NCBI RefSeq assembly: GCF_000719265.1
Contig: NZ_JOFL01000013.1
Location: forward strand, 141,873 to 205,872
Origin: Streptomyces roseoverticillatus
GTDB lineage: Bacteria > Actinomycetota > Actinomycetes > Streptomycetales > Streptomycetaceae
Direction: 5' to 3'
DNA: 64,000 bases
Positions within the stretch are counted from its first letter, which is position 1. The number at the start of each line of letters is the position of its first letter. The notes under the pieces were generated by a model. It saw only the letters and a program-made list of their open reading frames with translations, did not search any database and had not been told where the DNA came from. The translations under genes were made by a program, and so were the position numbers. Positions 43,854 to 52,740 of the stretch are shown here, one piece after another.

Positions 43854-44780
43854 TCATCCCAGCGGCAGCCGGTACGTCCCGTCCGCCAGCGGCTCCACCA
43901 GCCCGTCCGCCACAAGCCCGTCCAGCGCCCTGGCCCGCTGCACCGGCTCGTCCCAGACGGCGTCCAGAGCCACTTGCGGCACGGGCTCCAGCGCCTCCCG
44001 CAGCACCGCCAGCAGCTTTCCGCGCACCTGCCGGTCCGTCCCCGCGTACGTCTGGCCACGGCGCGGTGGCCCGTCGTGCGCCGGGGAACCCGCCGCGCGC
44101 CACGCACACCGGTCGGCGATCGGGCAGCGCCCGCAGACCGGCGTGCGCGCCGTGCACACCAGCGCGCCCAGCTCCATCGTCGCGGCGGCCCAGCGGGCGG
44201 CGACCGGCTCGCTCTCGGGCAGCAGGGCGCGGGCCAGCTTGCGCTCGGCCGCCGTCGTCGCGTTCGGCGGGTACTGCGCGCCGCTCACGGCGCGCGCGAA
44301 CACCCTGCGCACGTTGGTGTCGAGGACCGCGTGCCGCTGCCCGTACGCGAACGAGGCCACCGCCGCCGCCGTGTACTCGCCGACGCCCGGCAGCGCCAGC
44401 AGCCTGGCGTGGTCGCTCGGCACCTCGCCGCCGTGCAGCTCCGTGATCGCCGTCGCGGCGGCGTGCAGCCGCAGCGCCCGCCGCGGATAGCCGAGCCGGC
44501 CCCAGGCGCGCACCGCCTCGCCGGGCGGCTCGGCCGCCAGGTCCGCCGGGCGCGGCCAGCGCGCGAGCCACTGCTCGTACACCGGCAGGACGCGGCTGAC
44601 CGGCGTCTGCTGCAGCATGAACTCGCTGACCATCACACCCCACGCGCCGGCCTCCGGGCGCCGCCAGGGAAGGTCACGGGCGTGCGCGTCGAACCAGTCG
44701 ATGACCGGTCCGTGGAGTGCGCCGGAGAGGGGCTCGGAGAGGGCTTCGGGCAGGGCGTCGGTGCGGTCTGTCACAGTCAT
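43854..44780 (-). CDS. mutY: A/G-specific adenine glycosylase MutY
   Basis: 308 residues. Removes adenine mispaired with 8-oxoguanine. The helix-hairpin-helix and catalytic region read LLALPGVGEYTAAAVASFAYG and VLDTNVRRVFAR with the catalytic Asp; MLQQTPVSRVLPVYE is the MutY-type motif. The 4Fe-4S ligands are spaced C-x6-C-x2-C-x5-C (CTARTPVCGRCPIADRC). The NUDIX-like C-terminal domain is short or absent, as in other streptomycete MutY proteins. Confidence 0.94.
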   Translation of the reverse strand: MTVTDRTDALPEALSEPLSGALHGPVIDWFDAHARDLPWRRPEAGAWGVMVSEFMLQQTPVSRVLPVYEQWLARWPRPADLAAEPPGEAVRAWGRLGYPRRALRLHAAATAITELHGGEVPSDHARLLALPGVGEYTAAAVASFAYGQRHAVLDTNVRRVFARAVSGAQYPPNATTAAERKLARALLPESEPVAARWAAATMELGALVCTARTPVCGRCPIADRCAWRAAGSPAHDGPPRRGQTYAGTDRQVRGKLLAVLREALEPVPQVALDAVWDEPVQRARALDGLVADGLVEPLADGTYRLPLG

Positions 44781-44901
44781 GGCGCTTCCGATCCTGGCAC
44801 GGCCGCGGACGGCGGAGAAACGCGCCGGGCCCCGTTCACCCGACTTTCGTCTGACTTTCGTCAGGGGCGCGCGAACGGCCCCGGCTTGTACCGTCGGACC
44901 G

Positions 44902-46590
44902 GTGAGCCGCCGCACGACCACCGCCCCGGCAACGGCCCTGACCAGGGCCGGGACCGGGCTCCCGACCAGGGCCCTGCCCGACGCCCTGCTGTGGGCGGCG
45001 CTCACCGCGCCCGGCGTCGCCGCGGACCTCCTCGGCCTGAACGCACCCCGGCCCTGGTGGCAGACCGCGGCCGGAGCCGCCGTCCTCGCCGCCGCCGTGG
45101 CCGTCTCCCGCGCCCGGCCGGTGCTCGCGCTCGGCCTCGCCGCCGGGCTGGGCCTCGCCGCGTCGCCCTCGCTGTTCACGCTCTCCTACGGGCCCGCGCT
45201 GTCCGTCCTCGCCTTCCTGCTGGGCCGCCGCTCGGCCCGGACGCGCCCCGTGCTGTACGCGTTCCCGGCCGTCGCGGCCGCCGGCACGGTGCTCGTCCTC
45301 GCCCGCCACACCGACCCCGTCGTCGAATGGCTGGTTCTGATCGGCACGCTGCTCTTCGGCGCGGTCTTCCCCTGGCTGGCCGGCCGGTACCGGCGCCAGG
45401 CGCGCGAGCTCGTCGCCGCGGGCTGGAGCCGCGCGGCCCAGCTGGAGCGCGAGCAGGAGATCGTCGCGGACCGGGCCCGGCTGCGCGAGCGCGCCCGCAT
45501 CGCCCAGGACATGCACGACTCCCTCGGCCACGAACTGAGCCTGATCGCCCTGCGCGCCGGGGCCCTGCAGGTCGCACCGGGCCTCGACGCGGCGCACCGG
45601 GCGGCCGCCGCGGAGCTGCGCGAGGCCGCCGCGTCGGCGACGGACCGGCTCCGCGACATCATCGGCGTCCTCCGCGACGCCGCCCCGCCCGGCCCCGCGC
45701 CGCTGGCCCCGCCGGACGACTCGCTGCCCGCCCTCGTGGACCGCGCGGCGGCCTGCGGCCTGCCCGTCCGCGCCCAGCTGCCCCGCGAGGCCGCGCTGCC
45801 GCCGCTCGTGGAGCGGGCCGCGTACCGCGTCGTCCAGGAGGCGCTGACGAACGCGGCCAAGCACGCGCCCGGGGCGGAGGTGGCCGTCACGGTGGACACC
45901 GGGCCGCGGGAGACGCTGGTGACGGTCGTCAGCGGGCCCCCGGAGGGCGGCGCGCCGTCCGCGGGCGGCGGCGGTACGGGGTTGCTGGGGCTGCGGGAGC
46001 GGGTGGCGCTCGCGGGAGGCGAGTTCACGGCGGGGGCGGCCGGGGACGACGGGGAATTCAGGGTGAGCGCGCGGCTCCCGCACGAGCCGGGGCCCCGGGC
46101 CGGGTTCGCGGACGCCGCCCGGGCCGGACACGCGGCGCGCCCGGAGGAGCCCGCGGACGGCAGCCGTGACACCGACGCCCTCGCGCACGCCCGGCGCACC
46201 GCCCGGCGGCGGTTCGCCGTGCCCTTCGCCGTCGCGGCCGCCGCCGGTGCCGTCTTCGTCGCCGGCGCCTTCGGCTGGTACGCCTACATCAAGGCCCACT
46301 CGGTGCTGAAGCCCGCCGACTACGCGGCCCTGCGCGTCGGGGCGCCGTACGCCGACGTCGCGCCCCTCCTCCCGGACCGGCAGGTCGCCGACCCGCCCGC
46401 CGACCGGGACCCGGCCACCCCGCCCGCCGGAGCGGAGTGCCGCTACTACCGGGCCAGCGGCGAACTCTTCGTCAGCGTCGAACACTTCCGGCTCTGCTTC
46501 CGCGACGGGCACCTCGTCGCGAAGAGCCGCATCCCGCGCGCCGGCGCCGCCGGCGTCGTGGAACAGGAGGAGAAGGAATGGCTGCGCTGA
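44902..46590 (+). CDS. Sensor histidine kinase with an extra C-terminal membrane-anchored domain
   Basis: 562 residues, GTG start. Several N-terminal membrane helices, then HisKA_3 with the His in DMHDSLGHELSLI and HATPase with ALTNAAKHAPGAEV and GTGLLGLRERVALAGG, complete by about residue 400. The chain then continues through a basic stretch and one more membrane helix (FAVPFAVAAAAGAVFVAGAF) to a domain of about 90 residues with ADYAALRVGAPYADVAPLLP and two Cys, which resembles SmpA/BLIP-like folds. Its last 13 bases overlap the response regulator gene. Confidence 0.85.
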   Translation: MSRRTTTAPATALTRAGTGLPTRALPDALLWAALTAPGVAADLLGLNAPRPWWQTAAGAAVLAAAVAVSRARPVLALGLAAGLGLAASPSLFTLSYGPALSVLAFLLGRRSARTRPVLYAFPAVAAAGTVLVLARHTDPVVEWLVLIGTLLFGAVFPWLAGRYRRQARELVAAGWSRAAQLEREQEIVADRARLRERARIAQDMHDSLGHELSLIALRAGALQVAPGLDAAHRAAAAELREAAASATDRLRDIIGVLRDAAPPGPAPLAPPDDSLPALVDRAAACGLPVRAQLPREAALPPLVERAAYRVVQEALTNAAKHAPGAEVAVTVDTGPRETLVTVVSGPPEGGAPSAGGGGTGLLGLRERVALAGGEFTAGAAGDDGEFRVSARLPHEPGPRAGFADAARAGHAARPEEPADGSRDTDALAHARRTARRRFAVPFAVAAAAGAVFVAGAFGWYAYIKAHSVLKPADYAALRVGAPYADVAPLLPDRQVADPPADRDPATPPAGAECRYYRASGELFVSVEHFRLCFRDGHLVAKSRIPRAGAAGVVEQEEKEWLR

Positions 46591-47312
46591 ACACGGGGAT
46601 GGCCACGGGGATGAACGCGGGGATGACCACGGGAACGGGTGACGCCGTCAAAGTCCTCGTCGCCGACGACGAGGCGATGATCCGCGCCGGTGTCTGCGCG
46701 ATCCTGTCCGCCGACCCCGGCATCGAGGTCGTCGCGGAGGCGGCGGACGGCCGTGAGGCCGTCGAAGCGGTCCGCGCCCACCGGCCGGACGTCGCGCTGC
46801 TCGACATCCGCATGCCGCGCATGGACGGCCTCGCCGCGTGCGAGGAGATCCGCCGGACCGCGCCCGGCACGGCCGTCGCCATCCTCACCACCTTCTCCGA
46901 GGACGCCTACATCTCCCGCGCCCTGGGCGGCGGGGCCACCGGCTTCCTCCTCAAGTCCGGCGACCCCTACGAACTGATGACCGGCGTCCGCGCGGTCGCC
47001 GACGGCGGCGCCTACCTCTCCCCGAAGGTGGCCCGGCACGTCATCGCCGAACTCGGCGGCGAGCGGCTCACCCGCGGGGCCGCCGCGCGTGCCCGGATCG
47101 CCGGCCTCACCGCCCGCGAGCGCGAGGTGCTCGCCCTGCTCGGCGAGGGCCTCTCCAACGCGGGCATCGGCCGTCGCCTCCACCTCGTGGAAGGCACGGT
47201 GAAGGGCTACGTGAGCGCGGTCCTCGACCGCCTGGAGGTCGGCAACCGGGTACAGGCGGCGATCGTCGCGTACGAGGCGGGGCTGGTGGCGAGCACGCCC
47301 ACCGGCGCGTAG
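46578..47312 (+). CDS. LuxR/NarL-type response regulator
   Basis: 244 residues; ATG 46578 with GGAGGAGAAGGA, inside the kinase's last codons. After a Met/Gly/Thr-rich start of about 20 residues the receiver has VADDEAMIRAGV, phospho-acceptor Asp in VALLDIRMP and Lys in FLLKSGD. GerE helix-turn-helix: LTAREREVLALLGEGLSNAGIG. Partner of the kinase upstream. An ATG at 46620 could be an internal start. Confidence 0.92.
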   Translation: MAALNTGMATGMNAGMTTGTGDAVKVLVADDEAMIRAGVCAILSADPGIEVVAEAADGREAVEAVRAHRPDVALLDIRMPRMDGLAACEEIRRTAPGTAVAILTTFSEDAYISRALGGGATGFLLKSGDPYELMTGVRAVADGGAYLSPKVARHVIAELGGERLTRGAAARARIAGLTAREREVLALLGEGLSNAGIGRRLHLVEGTVKGYVSAVLDRLEVGNRVQAAIVAYEAGLVASTPTGA

Positions 47313-47329
47313 GCGCCTCGGCGGCCCAC

Positions 47330-47520
47330 GGCGAAACCCCCTGAGCGCGGGTTCGGCACCGCCGGCATCCGGCGTCGTGGCGTCTCGCCGTTGCGGCGGA
47401 AAGATCTTCGCTGCGGCGGCAGGAGCGCTCGCCCCGGCAAAAGCCGCCCGCCGCGACGGCGAAGTGCCACCACGGCGAGGTCCGGCGGAATGTGACACCA
47501 CCGGCACCGGCGCGCTCCGG
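47330..47520. repeat. Dispersed repeat locus R5
   Basis: Non-coding. GTCGTGGCGTCTCGCCGTTGCGGCGG faces CCGCCGCGACGGCGAAGTGCCACCAC, giving a long imperfect stem; GTTCGGCACCGCCGGCAT before and GTCCGGCGGAATGTGACACCACCGG after it match the flanks of locus R1 closely. It lies between two + strand genes. Confidence 0.8.
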
Positions 47521-47556
47521 CTGGCCCCGCAGGGGCCGCCACGATGGAATGGGGCC

Positions 47557-48036
47557 ATGAACGAGAGTGAAACGCAGCCGCGACCCCCGCGCGACATCCG
47601 CGCGGCGCTCGACGCGCACTCCACCCTGACCCTGGCCTACGCCGATGACGACGGCCCGCAGGCGTGCGCGGTGCTCTACGCCCCCGCCGACGGCGACGAC
47701 ACCGCGCTGCTGTTCGTCACCTCGGTCACCACGCGCCACGGCCGCGCCCTCGCGAGCGGCGCCGGCGTCGCCTTCACCGCCCAGCGCGACGGGCAGGTGT
47801 GGACGGCCCTGACGGGGATTCAAGGCCGGGGCACGTGCCGCCGCCTGGAGGGCGCCGAGCGCGAGGCCGCGTGGCGCGCGTACAGCGAGCGCTTCCCGTA
47901 CGTCGACCACAACGACCGGCTCCGGCAGGCGATGGAGCGCACCGACCTGTGGGAGCTGCGCCCCTCCTGGCTGCGCCTGATCGACAACGGGCAGGGCTTC
48001 GGCCACAAGACGGAGTGGACCCGCCCCGCGGCCTGA
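47557..48036 (+). CDS. Pyridoxamine 5'-phosphate oxidase-like FMN-binding protein
   Basis: 159 residues from ATG 47557; the frame extends into the repeat upstream but homology starts at MNESETQ. A split-barrel fold is suggested by IRAALDAHSTLTLAYADDDG, TALLFVTSVTTRHGRALASG and VAFTAQRDGQVW. These proteins use FMN, F420 or haem; the cofactor is not certain. Convergent with the PAP2 gene, 47 bases apart. Confidence 0.8.
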   Translation: MNESETQPRPPRDIRAALDAHSTLTLAYADDDGPQACAVLYAPADGDDTALLFVTSVTTRHGRALASGAGVAFTAQRDGQVWTALTGIQGRGTCRRLEGAEREAAWRAYSERFPYVDHNDRLRQAMERTDLWELRPSWLRLIDNGQGFGHKTEWTRPAA

Positions 48037-48083
48037 CCCCTCCGGGGCCCCTGCCCCTGCCCCTCCCCCTATGCCTTACGCCT

Positions 48084-48674
48084 TTACGCCTTCACGAGCG
48101 GCCGCAGCCGCCCCCGCTCCGCCCGTTCCACCAGCCCCGTGGCGGGCCGTACGAGCAGCAGCCCGCCGAGCAGCGCCACGACCGCGCCGAGGAGCAGGCC
48201 CGCGGCCACGTCGTGCGGGTAGTGCACGCCGAGGAAGACCCGTGAGAACGCGACGAGCAGCGCCATGGGCAGGACGGCCCACACGAGCGCCCGCCGGGCG
48301 AGCACGATGCCGGTCGCGAGGGCCGCGGCGAGTGTGGCGTGGTTGCTCGGGAAGGACCAGTCGCCGTGCGGCGGGCAGGCGGCCAGCGAGGTGACCGCCC
48401 CGTGGACCGCCCGGCACGGCCGTTCCTCGTCCACCAGGCTCTTCGCGACCTCGCTGATGCCGTAGGCGATCGCCGTGGTGACCGGCACGAGCAGCGCGAG
48501 CGCGACGCTGCGCGCCCCCGCGCTCCGGTTGCGCCACCACACGGCGACGGCCACGGCCATCAGTAGCAACAGCCCGGCCTCGGTGCCGATTTCCGCAAGG
48601 GTGTGCACCCACTCCGGTGTGGAGCGGGCGAATTCGGTGACGTCGCGATAGAGGTCGTTGTCCACGGTGTCCAT
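48084..48674 (-). CDS. PAP2-family membrane phosphatase
   Basis: 196 residues with six hydrophobic segments. The three phosphatase motifs are complete: KSLVDEERP, FPSNH and SRVFLGVHYPHD. Such enzymes remove phosphate from undecaprenyl pyrophosphate or phosphatidate outside the membrane; which of these is the substrate cannot be said. Confidence 0.92.
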   Translation of the reverse strand: MDTVDNDLYRDVTEFARSTPEWVHTLAEIGTEAGLLLLMAVAVAVWWRNRSAGARSVALALLVPVTTAIAYGISEVAKSLVDEERPCRAVHGAVTSLAACPPHGDWSFPSNHATLAAALATGIVLARRALVWAVLPMALLVAFSRVFLGVHYPHDVAAGLLLGAVVALLGGLLLVRPATGLVERAERGRLRPLVKA

Positions 48675-48847
48675 GGTCCCGGGAGCCTACGGTCCGTCAC
48701 TTCCGCGCCACACCGGGCTATCGGCATGCGTGCGGTAGGACTTTCGTCAGATGGCAGCAATGGAAAATCGGCTCGCGGCGGACCGATGATGAGAAAATCC
48801 GGCACCCACCCGGCGGGTAGGGGCTGGTGCCCCCGCCGATGTCTCGT

Positions 48848-48861
48848 AGAGTCTTCGCGTG
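48848..48861 (+). promoter_or_regulatory. -10 element at a probable leaderless start
   Basis: TAGAGT (48848-48853) ends five bases before GTG 48859, and no Shine-Dalgarno is present. The -35 region (CTGGTG near 48824) is weak. Confidence 0.45.
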
Positions 48862-49683
48862 GGATCACTGCGCAATCCGATCGGGCCGCTTCCCTCCTCC
48901 ATCTATTGGCGGCGGAGGGCAGTTGCGCTTGGCCTGCTCGGCCTTCTCGTTCTGCTGGGGCTCTGGTTCGTCACCCTCGGGGGTGACGGTGACTCAGGCG
49001 ACAGCCAGAGCAAGGGCACGGACGGAAAGAACCCGGGCGACAGCACCACCATCACCCCCGGCCCGGTGCCCTCCGGCCCGCACTACAGCCAACGCCCGGG
49101 CGGGCGCGGCGAGTCGGGCGGCAGCGGCTCCGGCGGCAGCGGCGACGACCGCTCCGGCGGCGGTACGGGCGCGTCCGGGACCGGTGGTGCCGGTACGGGC
49201 GGCGGCGGTACGACGGGCACCGGCGGCGGTGGCGCGCTGGGCACCGGCGACGGCAAGGCCGTGCCGGTCGGCTCGTCCCTGCCCGACTGCTCGCCGGGCG
49301 CGGTGCGGCTCGCGATCCGCAGCGTCAAGGACGCCTACCGGCCCGGCGAGAAGCCGAAGTTCGAGGTCGTGGTGAAGAACTCCGGCGGCAGTGCCTGCAA
49401 GGTCAACTTCGGGGCGACCGCCGCGATTCTGAAGATCACGCATATCGACGGCGACGACCGCGTGTGGGCCTCCGACGACTGCCCCCGCGCCACGGGCCCG
49501 GTGCTCGTGGAGCTCCCCGGTTCGGGTGAGACGAAGCGCACCGTGGAATGGGACCGCAAGCGCAGTGCCCCGCACTGCGCGACGCCTTCCGGTGACGGGG
49601 CGGCGGGCACCGGTAAGTACCGGGCCGAGGTCAGAATTGCGGGCGTCACCGAAAAGGTGGAATTCACTCTGGAGAAGGACTGA
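48859..49683 (+). CDS. Membrane-anchored extracytoplasmic protein with Gly-rich linker
   Basis: 274 residues, GTG start. One membrane helix at about 22-41 (VALGLLGLLVLLGLWFVTLG), a linker of about 90 residues rich in Gly, Ser and Thr, then a domain of 140 residues with CSPGAVRLAIRSVKDAYRPG, FEVVVKNSGG and VEFTLEKD. The strand pattern suggests an immunoglobulin- or BsuPI-like fold with four Cys. Function unknown; probably displays the domain at the outer membrane face. Confidence 0.78.
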   Translation: MGSLRNPIGPLPSSIYWRRRAVALGLLGLLVLLGLWFVTLGGDGDSGDSQSKGTDGKNPGDSTTITPGPVPSGPHYSQRPGGRGESGGSGSGGSGDDRSGGGTGASGTGGAGTGGGGTTGTGGGGALGTGDGKAVPVGSSLPDCSPGAVRLAIRSVKDAYRPGEKPKFEVVVKNSGGSACKVNFGATAAILKITHIDGDDRVWASDDCPRATGPVLVELPGSGETKRTVEWDRKRSAPHCATPSGDGAAGTGKYRAEVRIAGVTEKVEFTLEKD

Positions 49684-49747
49684 CGGCCGGACGTACGACG
49701 GGACGCCCGGCCGGGCGAATCGCTCCGGCTGGACGTACGTACGGCTC

Positions 49748-49801
49748 CGGCCGGACGTATCGCTTCAGCTAGACACACCGCTTCGGCTAGACGTACCGCT
49801 C
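49748..49801. repeat. Three tandem 18-bp units at the 3' end of disA
   Basis: Units at 49748-49765, 49766-49783 and 49784-49801 share CGGCYRGACGTAYCGCTT. The last unit contains the final codons and stop of disA (minus strand); the other two lie beyond the stop. A looser fourth copy precedes them at 49726-49747. Confidence 0.8.
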
Positions 49802-50911
49802 GAGGATCGAGGACTCCGCCAGCCGCGACAGCCCCTCGCGGACCGAGCGTGCGCGGGCCTCGCCGACCCCGTCGACCGTCTGCAGGTCGTCCACGCTGGC
49901 GGCCAGCAGCTTCTGCAGCCCGCCGAAGTGGTCGACCAGCCGCTCTATGATCGCGCCCGGCAGGCGCGGCACCTTCGCCAGCAGGCGGTAGCCGCGCGGC
50001 GAGACCGCGGAGTCCAGCGTCTCCGGGGAGCCGCTGTAGCCCAGGGCGCGCGCCACGATGGGCAGTTCGAGCAGCTCGGGGTGGGTGAGGGCGTCCAGCT
50101 CGGAAAGGGCCTCGGAGACCGTACGGGTGCGCTTGGCGGTCGGCTCCGGGACGTAGTCCCGCACGACGAGGTCGCGCTCGGGCTCGACGCCGGCGATCAG
50201 CTCGTCCAGCTGCAGGGAGAGCAGGCGGCCGTCGGTGCCCAGCTCCACCACGTACTCCGCGATCTCCGTGGCGATGCGGCGGACCAGCTCCAGGCGCTGG
50301 CAGACCGCGGTCACGTCGCGGACCGTCACCAGATCCTCGATCTCCAGGGCGGAGAGGGTGCCCGCGACCTCGTCCAGCCGGAGCTTGTAGCGCTCCAGGG
50401 TGGCCAGGGCCTGGTTGGCCCGGGAGAGGATCGCGCCGGACTCCTCCAGCGTCCGCCGCTCACCGTCCACGTAGAGGGCGATCAGGCGCATCGACTGGCT
50501 GACCGACACCACGGGGAAGCCGCACTGGATGGAGACGCGCTGCGCTGTGCGGTGCCGGGTGCCGGTCTCCTCGGTGGGGATCGACGCGTCCGGCAGGAGC
50601 TGCACGCCCGCCCGCACGATCTTGGTGATGTCCTTGTCGAGGATCAGGGCGCCGTCCAGCTTGCACAGCTCGCGCAGGCGCGTGGCGCTGAACTCCACGT
50701 CCAGCACGAAACCGCCCGTGCACATGGACTCCACCGTCTTGTCCATGCCCAGGACGATCAGGCCGCCCGTATTGCCACGGAGGACGCGCTCCAGGCCGTC
50801 GCGCAAGGCCGTGCCGGGCGCGACGGCGCTCAGCGAGGCGCGCATCAGACCGTCGGCACCGGAGGAACCCCCGGCCTTGCCGGGGCCCGATGCCCGGTCG
50901 TTGGCTGCCAC
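49787..50911 (-). CDS. disA: Diadenylate cyclase / DNA integrity scanning protein DisA
   Basis: 374 residues, GTG start after GGAGGAG. Makes c-di-AMP from two ATP and scans DNA for branched structures. The DAC domain carries the DGA motif at 86-88 (KLDGALILDKD) and RHR at 119-121 (GTRHRTAQR). The central helical spine and the C-terminal helix-hairpin-helix (VDDLQTVDGVGEARARSV) are present. The radA gene precedes it by 122 bases on the same strand; in Bacillus RadA modulates DisA. Confidence 0.97.
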   Translation of the reverse strand: MAANDRASGPGKAGGSSGADGLMRASLSAVAPGTALRDGLERVLRGNTGGLIVLGMDKTVESMCTGGFVLDVEFSATRLRELCKLDGALILDKDITKIVRAGVQLLPDASIPTEETGTRHRTAQRVSIQCGFPVVSVSQSMRLIALYVDGERRTLEESGAILSRANQALATLERYKLRLDEVAGTLSALEIEDLVTVRDVTAVCQRLELVRRIATEIAEYVVELGTDGRLLSLQLDELIAGVEPERDLVVRDYVPEPTAKRTRTVSEALSELDALTHPELLELPIVARALGYSGSPETLDSAVSPRGYRLLAKVPRLPGAIIERLVDHFGGLQKLLAASVDDLQTVDGVGEARARSVREGLSRLAESSILERYV

Positions 50912-51033
50912 TGCACTCCTCCGGTCGCAAGGTCAACGGTGCCGCAACCCGCCCGGTTTTCCGTACGTACGGGCGAGACCAGGGCAAAGTCTACTGGCGT
51001 GTTCGGGCGCCCAGCCTATTAAAGAGGGCCTCT

Positions 51034-52485
51034 TCACGCTTGAACAGGGCCGACAGGGCTCTCCCCGGCCGGGGCGTCCGACCCGGCTCGGCGCCGGTTC
51101 TCCCGGGGTACCCGCTTGGGGAGCACTCGAAGCGCCTCGCCTATGTCGGCGACCTCCAGGACGCGCATGCCGCTCGGCACCTTCCCCGGATCGCCCGGCA
51201 CCAGCGCGTGCGTGAAGCCCAGCCGGGCCGCCTCCGCCAGCCGCCGCTGCACCCCGGTGACCCGCCGGACCTCGCCGGCCAGGCCCACCTCGCCGATCGC
51301 CACCAGGTTCTTCGGCAGGGGGGTGTCGCTGGCGGCACTGGCCAGGGCCAGGGCGACCGCCAGGTCCGCCGCGGGCTCCGACAGCTTCACGCCGCCCACC
51401 GTCGCGCTGTAGATGTCCCGCTTGCCGAGCGCGCTGATCCTGCCCCGCTGCTCCAGCACCGCCAGCATCATCGACACCCGGGACGTCTCCAGACCGGACG
51501 TCGTGCGGCGGGGCGAGGGGATCTGCGAATCGACCGTCAGCGCCTGCACCTCGGCCACCAGCGGGCGGCGGCCCTCCAGCGTCACCGTCAGGCACGTGCC
51601 CGGAACGGGCTCGGCGCGGCGGGTGAGGAACAGGCCGCTCGGGTCGGCCAGCCCGGTGATGCCCTCGTCGTGCAGCTCGAAGCAGCCCACCTCGTCCGTG
51701 GCCCCGTAGCGGTTCTTCACGCCGCGCACCAGCCGCAGGCGCGCGTGCCGGTCGCCCTCGAAGCTCAGCACCACGTCGACCAGGTGCTCCAGCAGGCGCG
51801 GGCCCGCGATCGCACCGTCCTTGGTGACGTGACCGACCAGGAGCGTGGCCATGCCCCGCTCCTTGGAGGCCCGGATCAGCGCGCCCGCCACCTCGCGCAC
51901 CTGCGCCATGCCGCCCGGAGCGCCGTCGATCTCCGGCGAGGCCACCGTCTGCACCGAATCCAGGATCAGCAGCGACGGCTTGACGGAGTCGAGGTGCCCG
52001 AGCACCGCGGCCAGATCCGTCTCGGCCGCCAGGTACAGGTGGTCGTCGATCGCGCCGATGCGGTCCGCCCGCAGGCGCACCTGGCTCGCCGACTCCTCAC
52101 CCGTCACGTACAGCGTGCGGTGCTCCTCGGAGGCGGCCTTCGCCGCCACGTCCAGCAGGAGCGTCGACTTGCCGACGCCCGGCTCGCCCGCGATCAGCAC
52201 CACCGCGCCGGGCACGAGCCCGCCGCCCAGGACGCGGTCCAGCTCATCCACGCCCGTGCTGCGCGCGGTGGCCTGCCGGCCGTCAACCTGGCCGATGGGC
52301 AGCGCGGCGGTGGACACGCGGCCGGGCGCGGTCGTCCGCACCGCGGGCGCGCCGAACTCCTCGACCGTGCCCCACGCCTGGCACTCGGGGCAGCGGCCGA
52401 GCCACTTCACCGTGGTCCAGCCGCACTCGGTGCAGCGGTAAGAGGGCCGGTCCTTGGCGGACGAGCGTGCGGTACGGGCAGCCAT
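51034..52485 (-). CDS. radA: DNA repair protein RadA/Sms
   Basis: 483 residues from ATG 52485. N-terminal zinc finger (YRCTECGWTTVKWLGRCPEC), RecA-like ATPase with Walker A GEPGVGKST and the RadA-specific KNRYGATDE motif, then a Lon-like C-terminal domain (LPKNLVAIGEVGLAGEVRRV). It drives branch migration in recombination. The frame extends upstream for 48 codons, but those are not family sequence. Confidence 0.95.
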   Translation of the reverse strand: MAARTARSSAKDRPSYRCTECGWTTVKWLGRCPECQAWGTVEEFGAPAVRTTAPGRVSTAALPIGQVDGRQATARSTGVDELDRVLGGGLVPGAVVLIAGEPGVGKSTLLLDVAAKAASEEHRTLYVTGEESASQVRLRADRIGAIDDHLYLAAETDLAAVLGHLDSVKPSLLILDSVQTVASPEIDGAPGGMAQVREVAGALIRASKERGMATLLVGHVTKDGAIAGPRLLEHLVDVVLSFEGDRHARLRLVRGVKNRYGATDEVGCFELHDEGITGLADPSGLFLTRRAEPVPGTCLTVTLEGRRPLVAEVQALTVDSQIPSPRRTTSGLETSRVSMMLAVLEQRGRISALGKRDIYSATVGGVKLSEPAADLAVALALASAASDTPLPKNLVAIGEVGLAGEVRRVTGVQRRLAEAARLGFTHALVPGDPGKVPSGMRVLEVADIGEALRVLPKRVPRENRRRAGSDAPAGESPVGPVQA

Positions 52486-52740
52486 GCGAGTCACCGTAGC
52501 GGGCCCCACTGACAACCCGGCCCGCCCGGCCCCTTGCGACGGCCCTCCGCACGGCGGCCCTTTACCAGAACCCGGAAGCCGTCCCTTCGTGCTGTTCTTG
52601 CTGCCCGGAGCCCCTCTCCCCGGAAACACAGGAGGGACGGCGCAGCAGTGTCCCCATTTTGTGGGAGAACATCACCCGAATGGGTTAAACCTGGGTCGGC
52701 AGCGGCAGCAACGGCCCGTCACCCGCCTACCGTCGCCGGG

